Assembly (NCBI GenBank): GCA_028015245.1
Contig: CM051372.1
Coordinates: 8,558,991 to 8,622,990, forward strand
DNA: 64,000 nt
Source of the DNA: Cardamine occulta
Lineage: Eukaryota > Streptophyta > Magnoliopsida > Brassicales > Brassicaceae
Reading direction: 5' to 3'
Both the position numbers and the translations under genes were made by a program. Under the pieces are notes generated by a model that was not told where the DNA came from, made no database searches, and was given only the letters and a program-made list of their open reading frames with translations. Shown in pieces: positions 47,036-59,160 of the stretch (its first letter is position 1; the number at the start of each line of letters is the position of its first letter).

Positions 47036-49138
47036 TCACCAACCATCTTCACTAGTGAGTATCCTGAGCTTGCATTTCCGGCGTGTTCCACCATTTTTAC
47101 TATCTTCATTATTGCCTTTGATGTCAGAAGAATCTTCCACACCTGTTTCCTCTCCAGTCATCAAACCTTGTTTCTTAGACAGCTTTCTTATTGGTGTTGT
47201 CTGAGAATCTTGTGAGATTTTTTTTGATGACATGTCACAATCAGATGAAGCGACTTTGGTTTCCCTGTGTGGCATCAGTTCCTCTCCCACTGCCACCATT
47301 GCGCTCATTGGCTATATGCAAATAATCACCAAAATCCCAAAATCATTAATATACCATTTAGTGAATAACTGAAATCAAATGAAACACTAATATGTACCTC
47401 CCAATCTTTGTAATCAAATCTACGTACGAAATGGCTGTAAACAACCTCCCCTGACATCACCAGATTTGCTGCAGGTGCATTCCTAGGCACTGTGGACAAA
47501 TGGGAAAAGCGAGATAAGTGTAGAAACTAGTTTTTTTTTAGGGTTGAAAGGATGAAATCAAATACCAAAACTAGACATAAGAGAGTAAAGGTATATCTTA
47601 CCTGCAAAATGAGAACCATTTTTATCGACAATTATCTCAACTCGTCCATCTTTCACCAAGAATGAGAGTGCAAACACATTCTCTACTGTCTGTGCAAATG
47701 ATTTCCTGTTAAGCACCAAATTTTCAATCTTGACACGTTTATTTCTCCGCAAGATGTTAAACATTATAGCCCTGTTCTTGTCTGTATCAGTTTTCTTTTC
47801 AGCTTCTGTATCATCAACCTGGAGGATATGACAAGTATCCCGATCAGTTTCTATCTAATTACACTCGATCATAATAATAATTGATCCAAATGCAGCACTG
47901 AATGATATATGAATCATCAAATCAAGTGCAAACTAAGCAATATGGAAACAGAGATTTTAAGCACCATCCAAATTTTATGATGCTAAACTACCACTGATTT
48001 TGTTAATTGATAGAGTGCTACACACAGCTTGGTATGCAGGGTAAATCTAGAGATGCATGAGTTTGGGACACATATACAAACTAGAATCAGTCAAATTTGT
48101 TCACAAACTAAAAGTTAATAGAATTTGCAAAACATTTCTAACCTCCTCTGGCTTAACACCTGCACCAAGCTTTGTACGTTTTCTGTAGCTTTTCCTTTGT
48201 TTAAATTCAGTATCCTTAGGACCAATCCTACAATAGATGCAGAACATAAACAAACAAACAAAAAACTCGAAATTTTCAAGAGAATATGCTCAGCTGTGCC
48301 AAATCAAGCTAACATTAAGCATTTGTAATAAGAGAACTCACATTGTAGAACAACCACATGATACTAAAACAGTAGAGCAAACAGCAAACCCCATGTCCTT
48401 CCACTTCATCAACACTTGTGTATTTTCATCAGCATCAATTCCTAAAGAAGTTTGTCCAAACCCATTGATCACGGCATTAACAAACTCAGCTGGAGAAACA
48501 CCATGAGCAGATTGCGATTTCACCGATGAAACCACGCTATTCGCTAAGTCCAGAAGCGCCTCTGCATCTGCTATTTGCTCTCTAGGCTTCTGAACTGCAA
48601 ACAAACAAATAAAAATGAAACAACACCAAAAGAATTATAAATAAATCAGTAAAATAATGATCATTGCTACGACTAAGGAACATCTCCTATTTTAAGACTT
48701 AGGCATATAACGAATTGGGACAAAATTAATACCTTTCTGGTGCAAATTCTCAACCTCATTAATGATACTGTTGAACTTGGCTGAATCAATCGTGGTCAAA
48801 TCATCTTTAGCATCTGCACAAAAAGCAAAACATTTAGGTCAAAATACACACAAAACCCAAAAAACTAGAACAAAAGAGAGAGTGAAAACGTAAGAAGCGA
48901 CGATACCTTTAATCTTGTGGATAAGAGTAAGGTACTGAGATCTCAAAGCTCTCCGATCAGCAATTCCTTGTTATTCTTCCTCTTGAATCGGCGGCTCCTG
49001 AGACCGTTCTGAACCAATTCCGCTCTTACTCTGCTTCTCCTTCTTCACAATCTTCGGCTTCTTCCACTCGTCATCAGCTTCTCTTCTCCTGCCGCGATCT
49101 CCGGTCGCTGACGCTTCCCGCTTAACCGAGCTCTTCAT
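47036..49138 (-). CDS. NSE4B: SMC5/6 complex subunit NSE4-like (premature stop in exon 1)
   Basis: NSE4 is the kleisin that bridges SMC5 and SMC6 heads in DNA repair. Exons: 49138-48907, 48813-48733, 48594-48342, 48227-48143, 47818-47602, 47489-47398, 47311-47036. All junction phases close over 412 codons. Motifs: ADRRALRSQY and DLTTIDSAKFNSIINEVENL (N-terminal helix-turn-helix), VLVSCGCSTMIGPK, and the C-terminal winged-helix domain (IENLVLNRKSFAQTVENVFALSFL, VEIIVDKNGSHFA). Codon 56 is TAA (48971-48973), between a Glu run and QGIADRRAL. No suitable Met follows closely, so the allele is probably null unless readthrough or an error applies. A. thaliana has two NSE4 genes; position suggests NSE4B (At3g20760), the less essential one (from memory). 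Confidence 0.82.
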
Positions 49139-49470
49139 AATGATTTCCGAAAAATCTGAGAAACGGAAAGTGTAACAAAGAGATTAAAAATATAAAAAAA
49201 AAACCCTAACGGCGGCGAAGAAGATGAAGAGACGAAGGGGACGTCAATGAATTTCCCGCCGAGAATAGTGATTTGGTAATTTCGAAATAGAGGAAAAAAA
49301 AATTGGTATATATAAAGTCGGAGCTCCGCCTTGAGTTCTCGTGTCCTCGAAGTCTCTGCCCCAATTCAAATATTTTTATTATATTTTTTTTGTTGACTAT
49401 TTTTTATTTTTTTTTACTTCTTAAGTCAAAAATTACAAATATTATTGAGGGAAAAAATACTAATATTATT

Positions 49471-50049
49471 GAGATCTACTTCGTTGGTGGTTATTACAAT
49501 CATCTTTCAAAGAACCTGTGGATCCTCGATTCCTGTTCTGGAAAGTTGCGTCAGGGTCCAAGTATGCTAGTGGCTCGCTATTTCACAGCCGTGGGACTAG
49601 CTGATGAGAAGATTTAAGTACTTGGAGGGTGCAAAGACGAAGAAGAGATCCAAACGGAAGTGTTTGACACAAAGACTCAAACTTGGGAAGTGGCACCAAA
49701 TCCCAATCCCAGTTTGATGAAGCAACGGATATTGAAGTCTGTGAAGAGTGATGGGGACGTGATAGTACACCATATGATCACTGTAAAGAGGTGTGTGTGA
49801 TAGATAATGTGATCTATGTTTATAAATCTCATTATGGGTTAATGTGGTATGACTCTTAAGGAAAAGAAATGGAAAATGGTTAATGCTTTGAAGATCTACG
49901 ACTATTCTCCCTGCAAAATAGGAATGGTGATCAATATAATTGAAACTCGGCGTTGCGTAGAGATTATGGGGAAGGTTGAGTGGGTTCGTCGTGGTCTTCC
50001 AACCCCTTATGACTATAGGCTTATGCATTATTTAGGTCGACCGGATTAA
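49471..50049 (+). pseudogene. F-box/Kelch protein pseudogene fragment
   Basis: Kelch repeat relics read IYFVGGYYNH, then NLWILDSCSGKLRQGPSMLV and, after a TAA at 49615-49617 where KIYVLGG is expected, VLGGCKDEEE and EVFDTKTQTWEVAP. Two further shifts separate VCVIDNVIYVYKS and EKKWKMVNALKI from this frame. The F-box half is absent. The family is large and fast-evolving in Brassicaceae, and this fragment is not functional. Confidence 0.82.
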
Positions 50050-50748
50050 AAGTATGTATGGAATATGATAATATTGAGAATGGTGCTGGTTTTAATAGTA
50101 AATGGTTTTGTGACTTTGGGCATAGTTTTGCTTTGAAAGGTCTCGTAATTTATAATTACATAAAAAAACAGTCAATTTACCTATTAAAGACATGAATATT
50201 GTTAATTTAAAGAATACCTCACATCGAGATTCTAATGTTTTTTTTGATTGGAGTATGCTCGATCGCGTGAACTCGTAGACACCAAAGCACTGACCCATGC
50301 TTTTAGTAGTACCCACGAGCCACTTACGACAAGCACGTTCGTCATCGATAACAATTCTAATTATCCTCTTCTTCCAATAAATAAATAATTATCCACCAAG
50401 CCAGACTTCAAGATGGTTCGCGTGAAACACAATCAGACTTTTCAAGAATAAACGAAACTCAACAAAGCATACAGAAGAAGAAGAAGAAGAGATATTGCAA
50501 ATATATATTAATATAATATGGAAACTTACATTTAATGTTTCGTTCATCGCCAAGTCGGGTGTGTAACTAAAAGAAGTAGCTGATGAGACAGACTCACCAG
50601 CCGAGTGAAGACACACATTAACAGAGTTTTAGAGACTTACAAACGAGAGACAGAGAGATACCCAGATAAATATTACATGGTTGAGTGAATGTAAGAACAC
50701 AAAAAGAAAGGGATAAAAATAAGAGAAGATGAAATCTACTACCAAGAC
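50050..50748. other. Spacer downstream of EIN3
   Basis: Holds the presumed EIN3 3' untranslated region at its right end and a short (GAA)n run near 50475. No other gene is supported. Confidence 0.45.
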
Positions 50749-52623
50749 TTAGAACCATATGGAGACATCCTGCTGCTTCTGCTGCATACCATCCATCGTT
50801 CCTACCACTCCTGGCATTGACATATCATCTCTGCAATCGAATGAGGCCATATCGAACGATGTAGAATCAAACACAAGCTGAAACCTGTTGCTGCTACTGT
50901 TGTTGTTGTTATGCGCAGCTTCAAAGTTGTTGTGTGCAGTGTCGAACTTAAACCCATTGTTGTTGTTCTCTTGGAAAAAGGTCTGATTGCTGTTGTTGTT
51001 GTTGTTTGCTCTGTTTGGAATGTTCAAGTCTTCAAAGAAACTTTCTTCGACCATGTTTCCTTGGAACTGGAGATGTTCTTGATGATTCTGGAAAGTTGGC
51101 TGAAGCAGAGACATGCTTTGATTTTCCATGACCATAGAAGTTTGGTTGCTCTGGACATTTCTGTCGTACAAGGTCATGAGGTCGGAGATCATCTTCTGTC
51201 CTTCTTCAGGAACTCCAATACCCGTTAAGTCAATTGGATGGGCCACTGAGTTCACTGGCCTTGGCTGAGAAAATCCAACTACAGGCTTAACTTCATTGAC
51301 ATGGAACCTGGATGCTGCTGCTCCATACACTAAGCAACTGTCTCGATGTGGACAACCCAATTGATGGTTGTCTCTTGAGTTCCTATCCAGAAATCCCCGG
51401 CTGATTTCGCTATGGGCACACCCAGGATACTCGCAGGTGAAGACTGTTCTGTCCATAATAGTGTTCAGATCTCTGTTTGGCTTCCTCTTCCTCGTGAATT
51501 CCGAGTTTCCTGTTGGAACTTCTTCTTTGACTGGAAAGTCATGCATTTTAGCAGCCATCCCAAAGTTCGAAGGATTCATCACTTTTTCTGGTTTGAGCTC
51601 TTCCACTTCATAATGAGACTCCTTCTCCAAACCTTCAACGTCGTATTGACTGCAATCATTCATCAGAAGCGAGCAACTTCCCGCAGACAACGCAAGAGGA
51701 GGACAAGACTCAGGATAAAGCTCTCTAGCCACGGACTCTTCTTGGTTAATAATGGCAAGCCACGTAGCACTCTCTTTAGCAGTCATCTTATCCTGCAAGC
51801 ATTTAGATTGCCTCACGAGCTTACGGATCTTAGCAATATCGGGAAACATATGTTTGATAACCGCAGTCAAAACGCCGACTTTCCATGCCTTCTTCAAATC
51901 ATGAGGCTTCTTGTAAGGTGCAGGACCTTGATCTTTAGGCAAACCGAGTTGAGGCCACCACTCCTCATTCCCAGTAGGCCACCACGGAGGAGGAACTCCT
52001 TTCTCCAAAGGAAACCGTCTCTGAGGAGGATCACAGTGTTGCATCAACGCCGACAAAAGTGATCCAAGAGTCGTGTCTTGAAGTTCTTGCAGAGTGTGTG
52101 GAGTAGGTCCAATCGGATTGTTACCTTCATGACTCCCCGGGATATTGTTTTCCGCCTGGTATTTAGTTATAGCCGCAGGACCATTACGATCAAACCTGAC
52201 CTTATCTTTCCACCACTCCCTGAGATTATCAGAAGCACCAGTGACAGGTTTTCCATTTTCCGGGATAATCCCGTAAACAAAGCCTTGAGCTTTACAAACT
52301 TCCATCATCTTCAACATATACTTCAAGATCCCATCTTGAGCTCTAGACATTTTCTTCCTCCTAGCTTGCTCTTGAGACTGCCTCTGCTTAGCAGCATCAA
52401 CACCTTCTTTGCCCTTATCCTGTTCCTTGAGACGTTTAAGCCTCATTTTGTCTCTCCACATCCTCCTCTCCAATTCATCCACATCAATCTCATCATCAGT
52501 ATAGTCATCTTCAACAATTGAATCCGGTTCAGTTTGTGGAGCAGGACAGAAATCAACTTCACCAAGAGATCCAGAAGAAAAGAAATCCATGTTTCCACAC
52601 ATTCCCATCTCGTTAAACATCAT
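50749..52623 (-). CDS. EIN3: ETHYLENE INSENSITIVE 3 transcription factor
   Basis: Master transcription factor of ethylene signalling, acting in the nucleus as a dimer downstream of EIN2 and degraded through F-box proteins EBF1/EBF2 (established knowledge). Intronless coding region, 624 aa, close to the 628 aa of A. thaliana. It has an acidic N-terminus (EDDYTDDEIDVDELERRMWR), basic domain I (KMRLKRLKEQ), a Lys/Arg region (QARRKKMSRAQDGILKYMLK), the conserved DNA-binding core with LREWWKDKVRFDRNGPAAI and PYKKPHDLKKAWKVGVLTAV, then a divergent C-terminal half with Asn-rich tracts (about residues 535-590) and the end DVSIWF. The frame is fully open. A leader intron lies upstream. By memory it is At3g20770. 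Confidence 0.97.
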   Translation of the reverse strand: MMFNEMGMCGNMDFFSSGSLGEVDFCPAPQTEPDSIVEDDYTDDEIDVDELERRMWRDKMRLKRLKEQDKGKEGVDAAKQRQSQEQARRKKMSRAQDGILKYMLKMMEVCKAQGFVYGIIPENGKPVTGASDNLREWWKDKVRFDRNGPAAITKYQAENNIPGSHEGNNPIGPTPHTLQELQDTTLGSLLSALMQHCDPPQRRFPLEKGVPPPWWPTGNEEWWPQLGLPKDQGPAPYKKPHDLKKAWKVGVLTAVIKHMFPDIAKIRKLVRQSKCLQDKMTAKESATWLAIINQEESVARELYPESCPPLALSAGSCSLLMNDCSQYDVEGLEKESHYEVEELKPEKVMNPSNFGMAAKMHDFPVKEEVPTGNSEFTRKRKPNRDLNTIMDRTVFTCEYPGCAHSEISRGFLDRNSRDNHQLGCPHRDSCLVYGAAASRFHVNEVKPVVGFSQPRPVNSVAHPIDLTGIGVPEEGQKMISDLMTLYDRNVQSNQTSMVMENQSMSLLQPTFQNHQEHLQFQGNMVEESFFEDLNIPNRANNNNNSNQTFFQENNNNGFKFDTAHNNFEAAHNNNNSSSNRFQLVFDSTSFDMASFDCRDDMSMPGVVGTMDGMQQKQQDVSIWF

Positions 52624-52658
52624 CGTGACTCTTCAAAGTAAGACCAAAACCAATTAAC

Positions 52659-53179
52659 CTGAAGAAAAAAAAATCAATTTTGAGATGATCAAACACTAAA
52701 CCCAGGATTTTAAAAAGGGGCTTTTTGTATTCAATCACAGTTTTACTTAAGAAATACATCAGATCGTATCAAAATATTCAGTCCAAACTTACCTAAAGAT
52801 TCGATTTCTAAATAAGGGATGAGATCTTCTACATAGGAAAAAATTAAAATCTATCGAAGACCAGGAAAAATCAAGTAAACCCAAATATAGAAAGGATCAT
52901 TTCTGACTGAAGAAGAGCAGAATAAGAAAGAGAAATGAAATTCTCCATAGTCAAAAATTGGAATATTTTTTTATATAGATCAACGATTCAAAAATCTGAT
53001 AAAAAAAAAACTAAACATAGCAAATATACTCATCTAATTAGATCGTGTAAACACTAATAATCTAAAGTAAAAACCATCGATCTACAGAGAAATCTATATA
53101 CTCATCATCTTCAGTATCAATGATAACAATAAAATCAAGACAATAGATATGAAAGCAAATTAGAGAAGCGAAGAAGTAC
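52659..53179 (-). other. Intron in the EIN3 5' leader
   Basis: On the minus strand the donor TTCAG|GTACTTC sits at 53180/53179. A polypyrimidine tract ending TTTTCTTCAG gives an acceptor just before 52658, 35 nt upstream of the start codon. The 521-bp intron is AT-rich. A leader intron is known for EIN3 in A. thaliana (from memory). Confidence 0.7.
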
Positions 53180-53180
53180 C

Positions 53181-54063
53181 TGAAGAAAAAAAGAGAATAA
53201 AAATGGATAAGAAGAAGGTCTCAGCCTTTCTCCTTGAAAGGGTTATGGGAAAAAGAAAGAGAGAATAATAAACCCTAATTTCATGAAGAACTTCCCCAAA
53301 AGATGATGAAGAAGAAGAAGAAGAAGAAGAAGGAGAAGAAAAAGTCGACGAAAGATCACGTGGGTAGAAAGCGACTTTTGTTTAATTGCGTTTCTTGCGT
53401 TTGTGGAGTCTCTCTGAAGATGAGGGAGAGAGAGATATGAGTAGACTATTTATATTATTTTTATTTTTTCTTACACAAAATTTAAGACAGTTTCATTTAA
53501 TTCACAAATTAAAAATTAATAGCAAAGCGCCTTTTGGCAATACTCTCACCACTCCTCGTTTCGGGTTACTTTTCGACACTTTCCTTTTTTTTTTTTATTA
53601 CGCGGTATGTAATAAATTGTTTCTAACACGTACTTATTTATTGCCGCGAAACTAAAATTTACGTTCTTTTTTTTTAATTTTTTGGAATACAAAATGATTT
53701 TTTAAAAAATATAACCATTATCCATACCACATTACAATGGGCTACAAAAAAACGCACGATTTTTTTATTTTTATTTTACATCATACAATATATCGATTAC
53801 GACAAATCTATCCTCAAGAGGTACGAAAACATTTTAATAAGTTTTCGAGCTTCTTGATTTTTATATTAATTATTATCACATTCTCCGACACATTTGTTGA
53901 AACGAACCGAACAGTGGGTTAAATTTTATGTCTTCTTTTGCACTTTTCAAATGTCTAAAAAAAAATCACAAAAATACTTCTTAAAAATACAGAAGAAAGT
54001 GAACATAATTGACTAAAACTCGTTGACGAGGAGTAACAACAATAATAGTGATGCAAATATTTT
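53181..54063. other. EIN3 promoter region and spacer to TOP6B
   Basis: A (GAA)n tract at about 53303-53330 (CTT in the EIN3 transcript) lies in the EIN3 leader or core promoter. The remainder up to 54063 is AT-rich, without a gene. Confidence 0.5.
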
Positions 54064-57000
54064 TTACAAGATGAGCCTGAAGACAAAAGTTGGACTATGA
54101 AGACCAATGAAGTTGGTGTTGTGGGGATCTAAGTGTTGCAGATAAATATTTTCTCTGGGTTCTTCACTAACTCCACTTTGTGTTGCATACTCTAATGCCA
54201 TCTCGTAGTCCACCTGAAACCACCACAAGGATTCAGTAAAAACTTAAGTGATGATTCACTAGAAACATAAAAAGAGACTGACTGATGCCAAAACAACAAT
54301 AAAGTACCTGTTCCACATGCTGAGCAAGCTTTTCTTTCAATGTTTCTTTTGTGATTATACGTTCAGAGACTTTGTCAAGTATAACTGTGTCTTCCTCTTT
54401 GTAACGTTTTCTCTTTGTTGTATGTTCTTCTGTCATTTGTTTTAGAACATCGTACACTGCCCCCGTTGCATCGGGGATGTATCTGCAACATTTCCGGTTT
54501 TTGTTAATCTCTTTTCTTGGTCTGGAGCAAAAAATGGGAGGAATCTGATTTTTTTTTCTCGTGTTTTTTTTACCTGCTCAAACTGCGTTTTCGCTCTTGT
54601 TGCTCACGGGCTTGCAATCTCTTGACTATTTTGGATTTCAGTTGGATGCAGCACTGTTGAATTGCAGACTTCACGGGAGAAAAGGCCAAAAGTTAGCTTT
54701 AATGAGATGCGGATAAGCTGGAAAAAAGTTTTATTAATTGTTACCTTGACTGCTGTAGCAATCTCACTTATGTCATCTCCAATGTACTCTTTCCCTGTCC
54801 CTTTGAATGGAATTTTTGTACTCACTATGCTTACAAATACTCCTATTTTATCTTGCGTTTGGTTGATCTTATAACTATTCCAGCTGCAAAGTTTTTTCAA
54901 TACCCATTAAATAAAAAGAGTTGGAGAAAGATACCAACTATCATGATAGACAGAGATATATCATGAAAGGCTCACTTGATTCTCTTTAAGGCCGTCCTGG
55001 TGACAACATCACCTCCTTGTTCAAAAAGGAGAGGAATACGGTTTGCAAAACGAAATATGTTGACCCCCTGCCATTTCAGTTCCAGAAATTTTCCAAAAGA
55101 ATTCCATCGGATAGTAGAAGATATATATAGTGAGATCAACATAGATTATTGATGGAATCATGTCAAGAAGATCATTCTTATTCATAGTTCTTCTATTGAA
55201 GATAAAGAGCAACAGATATGATTCATGCTCAAATTTTAGCTCACTTATGTGGCAACACGTTAGAACAAACTTAAATCTATGGGAACTCTCTTTTTAGTGT
55301 GTTTGCAAAATTTGCTTTGGATGACACATAAATAAACAAAAGGAGGATATGACTTGCCTGTTTCACATCTCTTCCACCCACACTTACACCAGCTTCAACA
55401 ATGAAAGGATGACCTTCGAAGACCTGAGCACTGAACAGAGTTTCCAGAAAGAAGGCAACACTTAAAGACACAAAGCTCAGATTAAAGACACCGAATGTAA
55501 AGCTTGCCAGATGAGATTACTATTATAGCACTCCATATCTAAATCAGATGCATTTGCAGAAAATTGAGGGTTGCAGTGACAACCTGCCTGAATACGTTGC
55601 CACCATATCTGGATGCAGCTCCTTGATAATCCCTAGACGAAGATTATATTCTCCTGCCGGGCTAAGACACTACAGGAGAAAACCGCAGAATGACTAGAGC
55701 TAATTTTTGCAATAATCCAGAAGCTCTAACAAATTAAACATTTATACGAGCCTCGAGAGAGAGATATAGGGATAACAAAGCAGTTCCAATGAACAGTCAA
55801 GAGAAGCAGCTGCTTACATCACCACAAGGGTCGTCGAATTTAGCTTGGCGGAATAACTGATGTATGCGTACCATTTGCTGAGATGTCGCAGATTTGACAG
55901 CCATGCTAGGGCTGAAATCAGGTCCCATTTCCCCTGAAATGGGAGAAAACAAGAATAATCATGACTAAAGGGATAGCACAAGCTTAGTAAATATAAAGGG
56001 TATGGATGATTTTCTTAATATTATAACCGGTAAACTAAAGCAGAAAATTGCCTTCCAGAATCAGCAAACATTATATAACAATCCGTTATGTAAAATAGAA
56101 TTTCTTAATACATCAGATCAGTTCCATTGGCCAGGTAAAAGGACTGCCAAATGTGTTGTGACGGGGAATATTACACAATTACAAACTTAGAAAACAAATG
56201 AGATCGATGTCATACTTACCAATTAATCGCGTTGCAAGGGTTTTATTAATATTCACAAATTCATTCTGAAGAAACTGCAGAAGGGTCTTTTTGGAAGTGT
56301 CTGTAACAAGGCGCTTGATAAGCAGCAAGTCAACTGACGATGGATGGTGCTTTGTCTCTATAGGAATAGGAGGCATCACATCAGTCCTTCGAGTAAATTT
56401 AATAGTGACATTTTTCCTACATGAGAAGAAAATTGAATAACTCAGAATAATGCTGCACATTAACAGAAAGAGCTAAGTGACAGAGTAGCAAAAAAACAGA
56501 GAGATAGAGATCATACTCTGGTGTCTCTGATATAAATCTAAAGAGAAACTGCGCGTAAGGAGTAATAACAGCCATTTGGCGCATATAGTGCAAGATCTTT
56601 GACTGGAAAAAAGTAGATAAAATGTGTTAGACAACTGTGCATGCACAAATACCTAAAAAAGACTTAAGAAATAAGATACAGCAGAAGGACGATCTAAACC
56701 CCGTACTCTGTATGTTGTCCAGTTTCCTTCGATTACCACCTGTATTTCAGCCCCATGCCATTTTTCTTGGTTGCCCTTCTTTTCATGAAGATGAATATGA
56801 GGAATGTTCCTGAAAAATTCAACCATTTAGACCATTCTTTGACATTGAGCTAAATGAGAAGTTTAGCAAGAGATTTGGAATAGTAAAAGCATCAATGGCT
56901 ATTAATATTATCATGAGACTATGTGGAAAATCCAAAGAACTCGTGGCTATTATCGTCAAATGCACAACCATAAGAACTTAGATTGATATCCGCTTTCGAG

Positions 57001-58857
57001 AGGCCGTTCATGTATTCAATGGGTACCTGTGAATATCAATATCCAGTCTGCAGAAAGTAACATAGTTTTGGCTCTTCATAGATGATGAGATCTCTATGGG
57101 GAGGCCTGTACTCATTTTGGACCAAATTAAGGCCTGCATGCCAGGAAAATTTAGAGAAGCTAGAGGAGTTAAAAAGGTGGTCTAGAAAAAATATAGATAT
57201 GAAAGGAAACATACATATGTTATGAGTACAAAAACAAAAGACCAACTGCAAATCAAAGCCAACGGTTCAAATCCTCCAAAAGAGTCTTGCACAAAATTTC
57301 TATATACAATATATATTCCTTTTGTAAACCTAGGAACGAGCCATTTTCCAATTTTGGTCATAGATTGCTGAAGGCTACAAATTTGAAATTGATAAACCAC
57401 TTCAGCATTTCATGCAGTTTTACAGGCTAATCTCAGATATCAAACATGCCATATAAAACTCAAAATAAGAAAAAGAAAACAATGAGAGCCTGGAATTTAA
57501 ACTTGATAAGAAAAGAGTACCATCTTTGCGCCCAGACCAAACTTTCCACGTGTTTGCTTCAGTCCATACTTCGTCCCGGACAAAACTGTAAGAAGAACAA
57601 TTGTAAACTTAGCCTCAATATTTAAGCTTATTATAAGGTTGATATGCCAGGCTAAATCAATAGAGGAAGTGAGTGTGGCCATTAGATATTTACCTCTCCC
57701 AAACATATTTGGGATGTCATCATGTGGCATTCCCTTACCATTATCCTACATTGTGATCAACTCAAGTCATAACTCAAAAAATGTGTAAGAATAGAGATCT
57801 GCAGGTATTTATACATATCCTTAATGCTGCACTAACCCTTGGAATTGGAATTGTACAAACAAATTTGGGTTGAATCAAACAAATATTATTCAAACCCTCA
57901 CCTTACATGTGACCTTGTAATATGATGCTTCCCCACGGGTCTTTAAAACCTTTGAGACTCCAGGCTCTTTGTTTTTCTTTCCAGATGCCAAAATTTTGGC
58001 TTGTATCTCACTGGCACGAGCTTCCTTTGCTAGCCTTTTCTACATAGCAGGAAATAACTAGAAAAATTATAATTGTTAACTAATCCGTGAACAGATGGCT
58101 ACTGACAAACTTCTTGAACATTAAAAAAAAATCTGCTTAAAAGTACAAGGATTTAACCAGAAAGAGTGACACAATAAGAAGATGAGAGCAATAAACACAG
58201 AATTCACACACCTCACGAGCCTTCTCTGTCTCATAGTCATCATAAAGCTGCGTGTCAACACGTTCCCGATCGATAAGACCAATCATAGAATTAAACTTAG
58301 ATTTTACAATCTCTTCGCTTCAAAAACAAAAACAAAAACAAAACAGTCAATCAACAAATGGGAAGAAAGTACAGCAAAATTTCGATTCACAAAACACCTA
58401 AACGTACATTGTTACTTCAACCTCAGGGAGCTCTGAAATCGACTCTGCAGAATCAAGAGCATTTTCAACAAGCTCTCTAACTGTAGTATAAAGCGACTTC
58501 CCTGGCTGAAATCCAACAATTCAAACGCCAATGATCACAACCTTTGTCACAAAGGTGTTACCGGATTGAATTACACAAAGATAAAGGATCCATCTTTTAA
58601 ATTGAAACTAACAAATTCGGGACTCACATTATCAAATCCAGCAATGTTCTTGTTCTCCGCGAAAAACTCAGCTGGAGATTCTGCAAATTTCACGAATTCA
58701 AAAAAGAATCAATTCAGCTCAATTTAACCGGAAACACACAATTAAGCTCGAAATATGCAGATACATAGTCATTACTTTGCTTGAGTTTGCTCTCGTTGCT
58801 GTTCTTAGTGTTCTTCGAGCTTCCCTTCTTCGTTTCAGTTGAATCATCGCCCGCCAT
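54064..58857 (-). CDS. TOP6B: DNA topoisomerase VI subunit B
   Basis: ATPase subunit of the plant type IIB topoisomerase, needed for endoreduplication. Nineteen exons: 58857-58776, 58680-58628, 58505-58408, 58317-58212, 58039-57902, 57745-57694, 57585-57521, 57133-57027, 56809-56707, 56602-56517, 56416-56220, 55933-55818, 55669-55584, 55430-55358, 55067-54976, 54883-54745, 54668-54574, 54482-54308, 54213-54064. They give 670 aa, the length known for A. thaliana. The Bergerat ATP fold shows the N box RELVENALDSAE, DNGKGMPHDDI and GKFGLGAKM. The transducer region has FRFANRIPLLFEQG and KRINWNSYK. A Lys-rich insert (KNKEPGVSKVLKTRG) and C-terminal extension are plant features. The intron after exon 14 uses a GC donor. 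By memory it is At3g20780 (RHL3/BIN3/HYP6). Confidence 0.95.
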
Positions 58858-59160
58858 TGAAACAACAACAAACTAATTGAGTAAGATCAACCAAATCTAT
58901 CCGTTCCGATAAAATTCAAAGCAGGATCTAGGGAAGTTAAGGAACTCGATAAGAGAGATTGGTTGACGGGGCATAACGGTCATTTCACCAAATAATAGCG
59001 TTTCCGATTGAAGGCTAGCGGTTAAGATATATTAACGTCTGCGGTTGAGTAAGAATCGCGATTGGGTTAAGAGCTTCATGTGTTGTGTGGAATATAAGCA
59101 GCAACAGTAACTATAGAATCTATTTGGATCCAATTTACAGAGATCGACGAGAAAGAAAAA
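58858..59160. promoter_or_regulatory. Short divergent promoter region of TOP6B and the oxidoreductase
   Basis: Only 303 bp separate the two start codons, which point away from each other, so both leaders and core promoters must share this stretch. No classical TATA box close to either start is obvious, as expected for housekeeping genes. Confidence 0.55.

Noticed and set aside
51412..52062. 216-codon plus-strand frame antisense to EIN3
   Set aside because: It overlaps the conserved DNA-binding core of EIN3 on the other strand, has no recognisable domain, and is explained by codon bias of the real gene.
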